In this document: one piece after another, positions 22,980 through 28,696 of the stretch | Numbering within the stretch: position 1 is the first letter of the stretch | How the letters are laid out: every line of letters begins with the position of its first letter | Source: Flammeovirgaceae bacterium | Lineage (GTDB): Bacteria > Bacteroidota > Bacteroidia > Cytophagales > Cyclobacteriaceae | Direction: 5' to 3' | Length of the DNA: 28,696 nucleotides | Assembly: GCA_947457025.1 (NCBI GenBank) | Contig: CANGUI010000002.1 | Location: 1-28,696 of the forward strand | The notes under the pieces: model-generated | Told to the model about the DNA's origin: nothing | Databases searched by the model: none | The model's input: the letters and a program-made list of their open reading frames with translations, nothing else | Translations under genes and position numbers: made by a program

Positions 22980-23707
22980 CTACTGTATTGATCATTGACG
23001 ATGAGCCCCTGGCCCGCTCGGTTGTAGCCGAGTACCTGCAGCACCATGCCGACTTTGCGCTCCTGCAGGAGTGCAGCGATGGCTTCGAAGGGGTGAAAGC
23101 CATCCACCAGCACCAGCCCGACCTCATCTTTTTGGATATCCAAATGCCCAAGATCAACGGCTTTGAGATGCTGGAGCTGCTCGATCGGCCTCCTGCGGTA
23201 ATCTTCACCACGGCCTATGACGAATTTGCTATAAAGGCGTTTGAGGCCCATGCAGTCGATTACCTGCTGAAGCCTTTCAGCCGTGAGCGGTTTGATCGGG
23301 CGATTCAAAAGTTCAAAACCGAAACCCGGAAAACTGATCCCGTACCGGCGTTGCTGCAGACTGCCGCCCAACCGGACGAACGCCACCGGCTCGTGGTGAA
23401 GAAAGGCAACAATATTGTGATCGTGCCTGTTCAGCAGATCGTATACATCGAAGCGTTTGACGACTATGTGAAAGTGCACACGAAAGAGGGATTTTACCTG
23501 AAGAAAAAAACGATGAACCATTATGAACGCGTGCTGGACAGCAAGCAGTTTGTACGGGTGCACCGCTCGTATCTGATGAACATACAGGAACTGACGCGTA
23601 TTGAGCCCCTCGAAAAAGACACACACGTGGCCCTGTTGCGCAGCGGCGGGCGAATACCCCTCAGTACAAGTGGCTATGCGCGGTTGAAAGAAGTGCTTGG
23701 AATCTGA
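22976..23707 (+). CDS. LytTR-family response regulator
   Basis: A 243-residue regulator. The receiver domain (1-115) has acidic D8/D9, phospho-acceptor D54 in IFLDIQMP, a Thr pair at 78-79 and K99 in LLKPF. The LytTR DNA-binding domain follows (about 140-242: IVPVQQIVYIEAFDDYVKVHTKEG... VRVHRSYLMN ... GGRIPLSTSGYARL). Four-base ATGA overlap with the kinase gene gives a translationally coupled pair. LytTR sites are direct repeats 21-22 bases apart in known cases; I did not find a clear pair upstream of the LiaF-like gene. Confidence 0.95.
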   Translation: MTTVLIIDDEPLARSVVAEYLQHHADFALLQECSDGFEGVKAIHQHQPDLIFLDIQMPKINGFEMLELLDRPPAVIFTTAYDEFAIKAFEAHAVDYLLKPFSRERFDRAIQKFKTETRKTDPVPALLQTAAQPDERHRLVVKKGNNIVIVPVQQIVYIEAFDDYVKVHTKEGFYLKKKTMNHYERVLDSKQFVRVHRSYLMNIQELTRIEPLEKDTHVALLRSGGRIPLSTSGYARLKEVLGI

Positions 23708-23744
23708 CGAGGTTTTCAGGACACTTTGGGGTGCTGAGGTGCCA

Positions 23745-24401
23745 TTAACTGATGGCCTCCTGCAAAAAATCGTTTAACGGTTTCATGGCGCGGCAGGCGG
23801 CTGCCACCTTACGGGCATAGCCGGGGCCCACAACATCCGCGTCTCGAAAAGCGTACGACACGACAAAGCTTTTGTTCTTTAATAGCGCAATCTGCGGGTG
23901 ATCTTTGGCATATCCCTTCGGGGCAGTTTTCAGGCGATCGAAGTCATCGAGGCCGGTGAAGTATTTCCGGAAGGCGGCACCTTCCATGATGTTGGTTAGT
24001 CGCCCGGAATTATAATCGATTTCCTGCCGGATGCGCGCGAGGTTTTCCGGATTGGGCATGTAGATGCCACCGGCAACAAAACTCTTATTGCCGGGCTCCA
24101 CATGCACGTAGTAGCCGGGCTCCTGATCCATCTTGCCGTGAGCGGAAAAGCCCGCACCCATGTGGATTTTGTACGGGCGCTTGTCTTTGCTGAACCGGAC
24201 GTCGCGGTAAATGCGGAATGCCTGCTTGCGCGGATTGAGCCCCGCCACTGATTCGTCAAACTTGATCAGTTCGCGGTGGATGGCTTCGAGGAGATCATCG
24301 AACCGGTCTTTTGCCTCCAGATATCGGTCTTTGTTTTGCAGGAACCAGTCGCGGTTGTTGTTTCGGGCTAGGCTTTTCAGAAAAGCAAGTACGGTCGTCA
24401 T
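23745..24401 (-). CDS. DUF2461 protein
   Basis: A 218-residue protein of the DUF2461/TIGR02453 family. Characteristic segments are the N-terminal FLKSLARNNNRDWFLQNKDRY, FRIYRDVRFSKDKRPYK, AGFS, GYYVHVEPGNKSFVAGGIYMP, and KGYAKDHP. It is a soluble protein of unknown function; the family is widespread in bacteria and fungi. The ATG at 24401 fits the family N-terminus and a -7-like element 22 bases upstream. The longer frame to 24446 crosses that element, so its ATG is rejected. It converges on the response regulator with a 37-base gap. Confidence 0.88.
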   Translation of the reverse strand: MTTVLAFLKSLARNNNRDWFLQNKDRYLEAKDRFDDLLEAIHRELIKFDESVAGLNPRKQAFRIYRDVRFSKDKRPYKIHMGAGFSAHGKMDQEPGYYVHVEPGNKSFVAGGIYMPNPENLARIRQEIDYNSGRLTNIMEGAAFRKYFTGLDDFDRLKTAPKGYAKDHPQIALLKNKSFVVSYAFRDADVVGPGYARKVAAACRAMKPLNDFLQEAIS

Positions 24402-24423
24402 GAAGATGGAGGGTTTGTGATCC

Positions 24424-24431
24424 GAAAGATA
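24424..24431 (-). promoter_or_regulatory. -7-like element of the DUF2461 gene
   Basis: Minus-strand TATCTTTC differs from TAnnTTTG only at the last base and predicts a leader of about 17 bases before ATG 24401. Confidence 0.4.
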
Positions 24432-24562
24432 AACGGCGCGGGCCAACTATTACAAAGCGGGATATGGGATGAGCGTTCGACCCGAACGTAGCGAATCAGA
24501 CAAATGTTTTTATCAATTGGTATAGTTACCTGCCGCGAGGCGTTAAAGCACTTGGAATTTGT

Positions 24563-24574
24563 CAAATATATTTG
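24563..24574. promoter_or_regulatory. palindromic double -7 element
   Basis: CAAATATATTTG is a perfect 12-bp palindrome that contains exact TATATTTG on both strands (24567-24574 plus; 24570-24563 minus). It lies between the murF 3' end and the DUF2461 promoter. The minus copy could drive a longer DUF2461 transcript or a short RNA; the plus copy points antisense into murF. The -33 part is not convincing. Confidence 0.4.
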
Positions 24575-24592
24575 GCATGATTCAACAACGCA

Positions 24593-25885
24593 TCACTCCT
24601 CCGGCAGGGCAGCCACCACGTGCTCTAACCCCATGCCGCGAGAGGCTTTCACCAGCACGGTGGCGTTGCGGATCGGCTGATCTTTGAGTGCCTGTAAGAG
24701 TTCTTCCCTCGTGCTAAAATAATGGCCGGCAGGCCATGCATCGCGGACGCCAAAAAAAAGACTGCCACACAGATACACGGCGTCAAAATGCCGGGAGCGG
24801 ATCAGTTCCAGCATGGTACGGTGTTCCCCGGCAGCTTCCTCCTCCAGCTCAAACATGTCGCCCAGCACGAGCACTTTATGTGGTGCCCTCATGGCCGCAA
24901 AACTTTCAATGGCTGCAGCCATCGAACTCGGATTTGCATTGTAGGCGTCCAGAATGATTTTGTTGCTGCCCTTTTCGATCACCTGCGACCTCATGTTGGA
25001 TGGCCTGTAATCGGCTACGGCCTGCTGTGCCTCGCGGGTGGGCACACCAAAATATTTTCCGATGCACAAAGCCGCCGCGATGTTCTCGAAGTTATAGGCT
25101 CCGACCAGATGAGTGGTCACGATCTCGCCCGTTTCCGTTTTTACCTGCACCCAGGGGTCGGATGCCACCAGCTCGGCATGGTAATAATCACCCGCTGCCG
25201 GGTACAGCACCGGGTTTGCAAATCGCTTTGCCATGTTGGCCAGAATGGGGTTCTGCGAGTTGATGAACACCGTGCCCCCGTGTTCGCGTAAAAACTGATA
25301 CAACTCTGACTTGCCGCGGATGATGTTTTCAAACCCACCGAACGTGCCGATGTGTGCTTTGCCGATATTGGTGATGAAGCCATGGGTAGGCTGCGCAATC
25401 GAACTCAGCAGCGCAATTTCGCCTACATGGTTGGCCCCCATTTCGATCACGGCGATTTCCGTACCATGGTCGATGGCCAGCACCGACAGCGGCACGCCAA
25501 TGTGATTATTGAGATTGCCCGCCGTGGCAAATGTGCGGTATTTGCGGCTCAGCACTTCGCGTACCAGCTCCTTGCTGGTGGTCTTCCCGTTCGAGCCCGT
25601 CAGCCCGATCACCGGAATGGTGAGCTGCCGGCGATGGTCGCGGGCCAGTTGCTGCAGGGCATCCAGTGTATCGTGGACTAAAATTGTCTGACCTGAGACG
25701 TCAAACTCAGCGTCATCGATTACAGCATACCGGGCCCCTTTAGCGAGCGCTTCGGCAGCAAACGTATTGCCGTTAAATTTTTCACCGCGCAGTGCGAAAA
25801 ACATGCAACCGGGCGTTATTTGTCGGGTATCGGTGCAAACCTTTCCACAGGTGAGGAACTTTGCGTATAAATCCGGGTTAGACAT
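24593..25885 (-). CDS. murF: UDP-N-acetylmuramoyl-tripeptide--D-alanyl-D-alanine ligase
   Basis: A 430-residue Mur ligase that adds D-Ala-D-Ala to the UDP-MurNAc-tripeptide, the last cytoplasmic step of precursor assembly. The N-terminal substrate domain has DTRQITPGCMFFALRGEKFNG. The ATP site is GLTGSNGKTTSKEL. The central domain has EMGANHVGEI and TNIGKAHIGTFGG. The C-terminal domain has DAYNANPSSM and LGDMFELEEEAAGEH. Start ATG 25885 gives the family N-terminus MSNPDLYAKFL; the 20 codons upstream overlap its promoter and that of the divergent gene. It stands alone, not in a dcw cluster. Confidence 0.96.
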   Translation of the reverse strand: MSNPDLYAKFLTCGKVCTDTRQITPGCMFFALRGEKFNGNTFAAEALAKGARYAVIDDAEFDVSGQTILVHDTLDALQQLARDHRRQLTIPVIGLTGSNGKTTSKELVREVLSRKYRTFATAGNLNNHIGVPLSVLAIDHGTEIAVIEMGANHVGEIALLSSIAQPTHGFITNIGKAHIGTFGGFENIIRGKSELYQFLREHGGTVFINSQNPILANMAKRFANPVLYPAAGDYYHAELVASDPWVQVKTETGEIVTTHLVGAYNFENIAAALCIGKYFGVPTREAQQAVADYRPSNMRSQVIEKGSNKIILDAYNANPSSMAAAIESFAAMRAPHKVLVLGDMFELEEEAAGEHRTMLELIRSRHFDAVYLCGSLFFGVRDAWPAGHYFSTREELLQALKDQPIRNATVLVKASRGMGLEHVVAALPEE

Positions 25886-25889
25886 TCCG

Positions 25890-25897
25890 TATCTTGG
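25890..25897 (+). promoter_or_regulatory. -7-like element of the FG-GAP gene
   Basis: TATCTTGG differs from TAnnTTTG at one base. It points rightwards, giving a leader of about 28 bases before ATG 25932. It forms an inverted repeat with the murF element at 25902-25909. Confidence 0.4.
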
Positions 25898-25901
25898 CGC
25901 G

Positions 25902-25909
25902 GAAAGATA
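25902..25909 (-). promoter_or_regulatory. -7-like element of murF
   Basis: Minus-strand TATCTTTC differs from the consensus only at the last base. It predicts a start near 25895, about 10 bases before the murF ATG. It faces the element of the divergent gene, so the two transcripts would overlap at their 5' ends. Confidence 0.4.
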
Positions 25910-25931
25910 GTTGAAATGCAGGGCTGATTGC

Positions 25932-28112
25932 ATGGCAGCAGGCAAAATTGTAGGGGTATTCGGAAGCTGGGGATTCTTTATCGCCTCACTGGCGCAGGCT
26001 CAGTTTGCGTATCAGTATGATCAGACTATTCCGGTTGAAGCCAACGACCGCGTCCTGCCGCTCGCCTGGGCGGGAGGACTCAATGCTGCGCAGTACAACA
26101 CGCTCGACCTGAATGGTGACATGCAGCCGGACCTGGTCATCTACGACCGCAGCGCGAACAAGGTGCTGACGTTTGTGAAATCCGGCAGCGCCTTTGTGTA
26201 CAACCCCGTTTATGAACTGCAATTTCCTGCCACCATCGGATCGTGGATATTGCTGCGGGACTATAATTGTGACGGCAAAAAAGATCTCTTTACCAGTGAT
26301 CCGTTTGGCATCCGGCTGTTTGTCAACACCCGCCAGGGCAATGGCCCGCTGAGCTGGCGCCCCTACAACAACGGCGAACCCATTTACACCAAAGGCTTTA
26401 GCGGAACCATCAACCTGAAGGTGAATGAGACGGACATCCCGGCCATTGAAGATGTGGATGGAGATGGCGATCTGGATATCCTCAACTTTCGCTTCGTAGG
26501 ATTTAATACGGTTGAGTACCACCGAAATTTTTCCCGGGAGCGCACCACCACCTGCGATTCGCTGCAACTGGAGCGAATAACCCAGACCTACGGTGGCTTT
26601 GAAGACTGCTCGTGCGGTCGTATGGCATTCGGACAAACCTGTGCACAGACGGGTGGTGGTCGCACCCAGCATGCCGGTGGCAAGAGTTTGCTAGTGTTAG
26701 ACCTCAACAACGACGGCGACAAGGAGCTGATCTACTCGGAAGAGAGTTGCGCTCAGTTATACATGCTGGAAAACACCGGAACTTCCACCACGGCAAAGTT
26801 TGAGACGTTTGTGCCCTACCCACCCGGTCAGCCGGTGGCGATGCCCTACTTTCCGGCCGCTTTTTTTGAAGATGTAGATGGCGATGGCCGCCGCGATTTG
26901 CTGGTGACCCCCACGCAATATGCCCGCAGCCTTTCGGCTATTGATTTCCAGCGCTCAAACTGGTTGTACAAAAATAACGGCACCAACAGTGCACCGCAGT
27001 TTACATTCGTCACCAGTCAGTTTCTCCAGGCCGACATGATTGACGTGGGCGACAACTCTACTCCCGCATTTTTTGATTTCGACAATGATGGCGATGAAGA
27101 CTTGTTCATGGGTTATTACGCAGGTACAAACTCGCGGGGTGGTATCTGGCTGTTTGAAAATGTTGGAACGGGTACGGCTGCCTTTCGCTTACGCAATACC
27201 GATTTTGCCGGACTACGTTTTCTCAACCTGTATAATTTTAAGCCACAGTTTGCCGATCTGAACCGGGACGGAAAAGTTGATCTGGCCTTTACAGCGACCG
27301 CCATCCAAAACGGACAGACCTCGTTGTTTTTTTTACCGAATCAGTCGGCTGCCGGCCTGGACGTTTCCGCGGCTAACGTGCAAAACACGGGCTTCCGCAT
27401 TGGCCCGGCCGAAAACCTGTTGCTAGTGGATATAGATCTTAACGGGTTTCCGGACGTTCTCTGGGGACGCAGCAATGGCTCCTTGCAGTTTTGGCGAAAT
27501 AGGGGTTCAGGTGGCCAGCCTGAATTTTCCCTGGCCACCGACGGCTACCTCGGATTGGCGCCCAGCACCTCACGCCAGAATCTGGCGACCGCGACCGGTG
27601 ATCTGGATGGAGATGGCAAATCCGATTTGTTGGTAGGCGACCAGTTCGGAGGAGTAGTTATTTATCCGAATTTCCGATCAGGCAATCCCGCACCGGTTGA
27701 CGACTGGCTTCTGATGAATGGCAATCCGGTTAAGAGGCGGAACCTGGGCGGCCGTGTGTGGCCGGCAGTGGCCAATCTGTTTACCGATGCACGTCCGGCG
27801 CTTGTGGTCGGTAATACGCTGGGAGGGTTGCATGTGCTGCGACCGACAGATCAAACTGAGTTGAGTGAGGAGCCCGTCATTACGCTCTACCCGAACCCGG
27901 TGCAGGAAAGTGAATCTTTATTTATCCGGGCTGACCGCGTGGCACAGGTACAGTTTTTCACTGTTCTCGGCCAGCCCTTACACGAGCCTTTTACGATCAG
28001 CGCCAATCAATCCACCCCCCTCAACCCGGGCCTGCTGGCGCCAGGTCTTTACCTGGTGCGCATCACCTCCCGCGGCAAGAGCTATGCCCGCCGGGTGGTG
28101 GTGATCCGGTAA
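25932..28112 (+). CDS. FG-GAP/VCBS repeat protein with T9SS sorting domain
   Basis: A 726-residue secreted protein. The signal peptide ends near ASLAQAQ. The body carries about nine FG-GAP/VCBS-type repeats with Asp-rich, calcium-binding-like loops (for example DVDGDGDLDIL, DLNNDGDKELI, DVDGDGRRDLLV, DFDNDGDEDLFM, DLDGDGKSDLLV), forming a beta-propeller. The C-terminal ~75 residues are a type A T9SS sorting domain: TLYPNPVQESESLFIRA, then LLAPGLYLVRI and a basic end RRVVVIR. So it should cross the outer membrane by the type IX system and be anchored at the surface. The ligand is unknown. ATG 25932 begins the signal peptide; the frame is open 7 codons upstream. Confidence 0.9.
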   Translation: MAAGKIVGVFGSWGFFIASLAQAQFAYQYDQTIPVEANDRVLPLAWAGGLNAAQYNTLDLNGDMQPDLVIYDRSANKVLTFVKSGSAFVYNPVYELQFPATIGSWILLRDYNCDGKKDLFTSDPFGIRLFVNTRQGNGPLSWRPYNNGEPIYTKGFSGTINLKVNETDIPAIEDVDGDGDLDILNFRFVGFNTVEYHRNFSRERTTTCDSLQLERITQTYGGFEDCSCGRMAFGQTCAQTGGGRTQHAGGKSLLVLDLNNDGDKELIYSEESCAQLYMLENTGTSTTAKFETFVPYPPGQPVAMPYFPAAFFEDVDGDGRRDLLVTPTQYARSLSAIDFQRSNWLYKNNGTNSAPQFTFVTSQFLQADMIDVGDNSTPAFFDFDNDGDEDLFMGYYAGTNSRGGIWLFENVGTGTAAFRLRNTDFAGLRFLNLYNFKPQFADLNRDGKVDLAFTATAIQNGQTSLFFLPNQSAAGLDVSAANVQNTGFRIGPAENLLLVDIDLNGFPDVLWGRSNGSLQFWRNRGSGGQPEFSLATDGYLGLAPSTSRQNLATATGDLDGDGKSDLLVGDQFGGVVIYPNFRSGNPAPVDDWLLMNGNPVKRRNLGGRVWPAVANLFTDARPALVVGNTLGGLHVLRPTDQTELSEEPVITLYPNPVQESESLFIRADRVAQVQFFTVLGQPLHEPFTISANQSTPLNPGLLAPGLYLVRITSRGKSYARRVVVIR

Positions 28113-28153
28113 CGCCAACTGGTTTCGCCCCCCCGTTCTTGGCAGCAGTTTCT

Positions 28154-28161
28154 TATCTTCG
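28154..28161 (+). promoter_or_regulatory. -7-like element of the HAD gene
   Basis: TATCTTCG differs from TAnnTTTG at one position and ends 5 bases before ATG 28167, giving another nearly leaderless geometry. Confidence 0.4.
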
Positions 28162-28166
28162 CAGCG

Positions 28167-28696
28167 ATGAAAAACCCGTTTGCCCTGATCTTCGACATGG
28201 ATGGTGTGATTGTGGACAGCAATCCGCACCACAAAATCGCCTTGCAACGTTTCTGCCGGCAGCATGGGCATGAACTTTCCGAGCAGCAGTTACGCGAGCG
28301 GATTTACGGCCGCACAAATAAAGAATGGCTGACAAATCTCTTTGGCGAGTTGAGCGAGAGCCAGTGGCGCACCTATGCAGACGAAAAGGAAGAACTTTAC
28401 CGCACACTCTTTAAAGATACCATTCGTCCGGTTGCGGGTCTGCCAGCATTTCTGGAGTCCATGAAGCAGGCCGGCGTGCCGATGGCGATTGGCACCTCTG
28501 CACCCCGCGCCAATGTCGACTTTACACTCGGGAGCACCGGGCTGGCGACCTTTTTTCCGATTGTGCTGGATGACAGCGCCATTTCCCACAGCAAACCACA
28601 CCCCGAAATCTACCTCAAAGCCGCCATGGCCCTGGGCTATCCCAACGAGCGGTGCATCGTGATTGAAGATTCACTCTCGGGGGTAACTGCCGGCAA
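28167..28696 (+). CDS. HAD-family phosphatase (beta-phosphoglucomutase-like), cut by window end
   Basis: 176 codons are visible and the frame is still open at the edge. HAD motif I is FDMDGVIVDS near residue 9. The helical cap follows (about 20-80). Motif II is IGTSAP, motif III is the lysine in SKPHPEIYL, and motif IV is VIEDSLSGV. The order and spacing match subfamily I phosphatases of the beta-phosphoglucomutase/YcjU group, acting on small phosphorylated sugars; the substrate cannot be given. About 40 more residues are expected beyond the window. The gene follows the FG-GAP gene by 54 bases with its own -7-like element. Confidence 0.9.
   Translation, partial: MKNPFALIFDMDGVIVDSNPHHKIALQRFCRQHGHELSEQQLRERIYGRTNKEWLTNLFGELSESQWRTYADEKEELYRTLFKDTIRPVAGLPAFLESMKQAGVPMAIGTSAPRANVDFTLGSTGLATFFPIVLDDSAISHSKPHPEIYLKAAMALGYPNERCIVIEDSLSGVTAG

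Noticed and set aside
22925..23626. 233-codon ORF antisense to the response regulator
   Set aside because: The receiver and LytTR domains on the plus strand explain this DNA fully.
24474..24488. CGTTCG-ACC-CGAACG hairpin downstream of murF as terminator
   Set aside because: Only 6 bp with a 3-base loop and no T-run on the murF (minus) side; could be chance.
25986..26672. 228-codon ORF antisense to the FG-GAP gene
   Set aside because: Shadow of the Asp/Gly-rich propeller repeats on the plus strand.

Overview
The window reads as chromosomal core DNA of a Bacteroidota bacterium, most likely of the Cytophagales/Cytophagia side. Support for this: an archaeal/eukaryotic-type ProRS, the folP-cdaA pair, a DUF1599-'BT_3928'-type operon, a protein with a type A T9SS C-terminal sorting domain, LytS/LytTR signalling, WG-repeat and OmpP1/FadL-type proteins. 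Several genes are preceded by the Bacteroidota sigma -7 element TAnnTTTG, and Shine-Dalgarno sequences are generally absent. Base composition by eye is about half GC and even, apart from one very GC-rich intergenic island near 20.76-20.86 kb. I see no prophage, insertion sequence or CRISPR array. The genus is not determinable from this sequence.

Layout. 0-3.3 kb: DinB-fold protein, tRNA-Val(UAC) with its terminator, and a large AsmA-like membrane protein. 3.3-7.3 kb: folP-cdaA on the minus strand, diverging from a DUF1599 / DoxX-thioredoxin-like / aroK operon. 7.2-9.9 kb: FadL-type outer-membrane protein and an unusual tryptophan-rich secreted protein. 10.1-13.1 kb: proS, then nfeD-floA (membrane microdomain pair) closed by a strong terminator. 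13.2-14.9 kb: a tightly overlapping minus-strand operon (rhodanese, YgaP-like two-helix membrane protein, OsmC-like protein, c-type haem lipoprotein) behind a Crp/Fnr-like palindrome placed as a class II activator site. 14.9-17.0 kb: a 14-repeat WG-repeat secreted protein. 17.1-20.7 kb: prfC, an RluA-family pseudouridine synthase and three small envelope proteins. 20.7-23.7 kb: a GC-rich structured intergenic element, then a LiaF-like membrane protein and a LytS-type kinase / LytTR regulator pair. 23.7-28.7 kb: DUF2461 protein, murF, an FG-GAP T9SS-secreted protein, and a HAD phosphatase cut by the window end.

How the genes work together. Much of the window concerns the cell envelope: AsmA-like transport or assembly, c-di-AMP synthesis, FloA/NfeD domains, MurF, and a LiaF-like envelope-stress sensor beside a two-component system. 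Another part is housekeeping: folate, shikimate, ProRS, RF3 and rRNA/tRNA modification. The most system-like unit is the 13.2-14.9 kb operon. Its four products together suggest handling of reactive sulfur or peroxides with a haem lipoprotein attached, apparently under a Crp/Fnr-family activator.

The promoter elements also decide several start codons. They favour TTG for the AsmA gene, internal ATGs for prfC, the WG-repeat gene and DUF2461, and leave four genes with almost no 5' leader.
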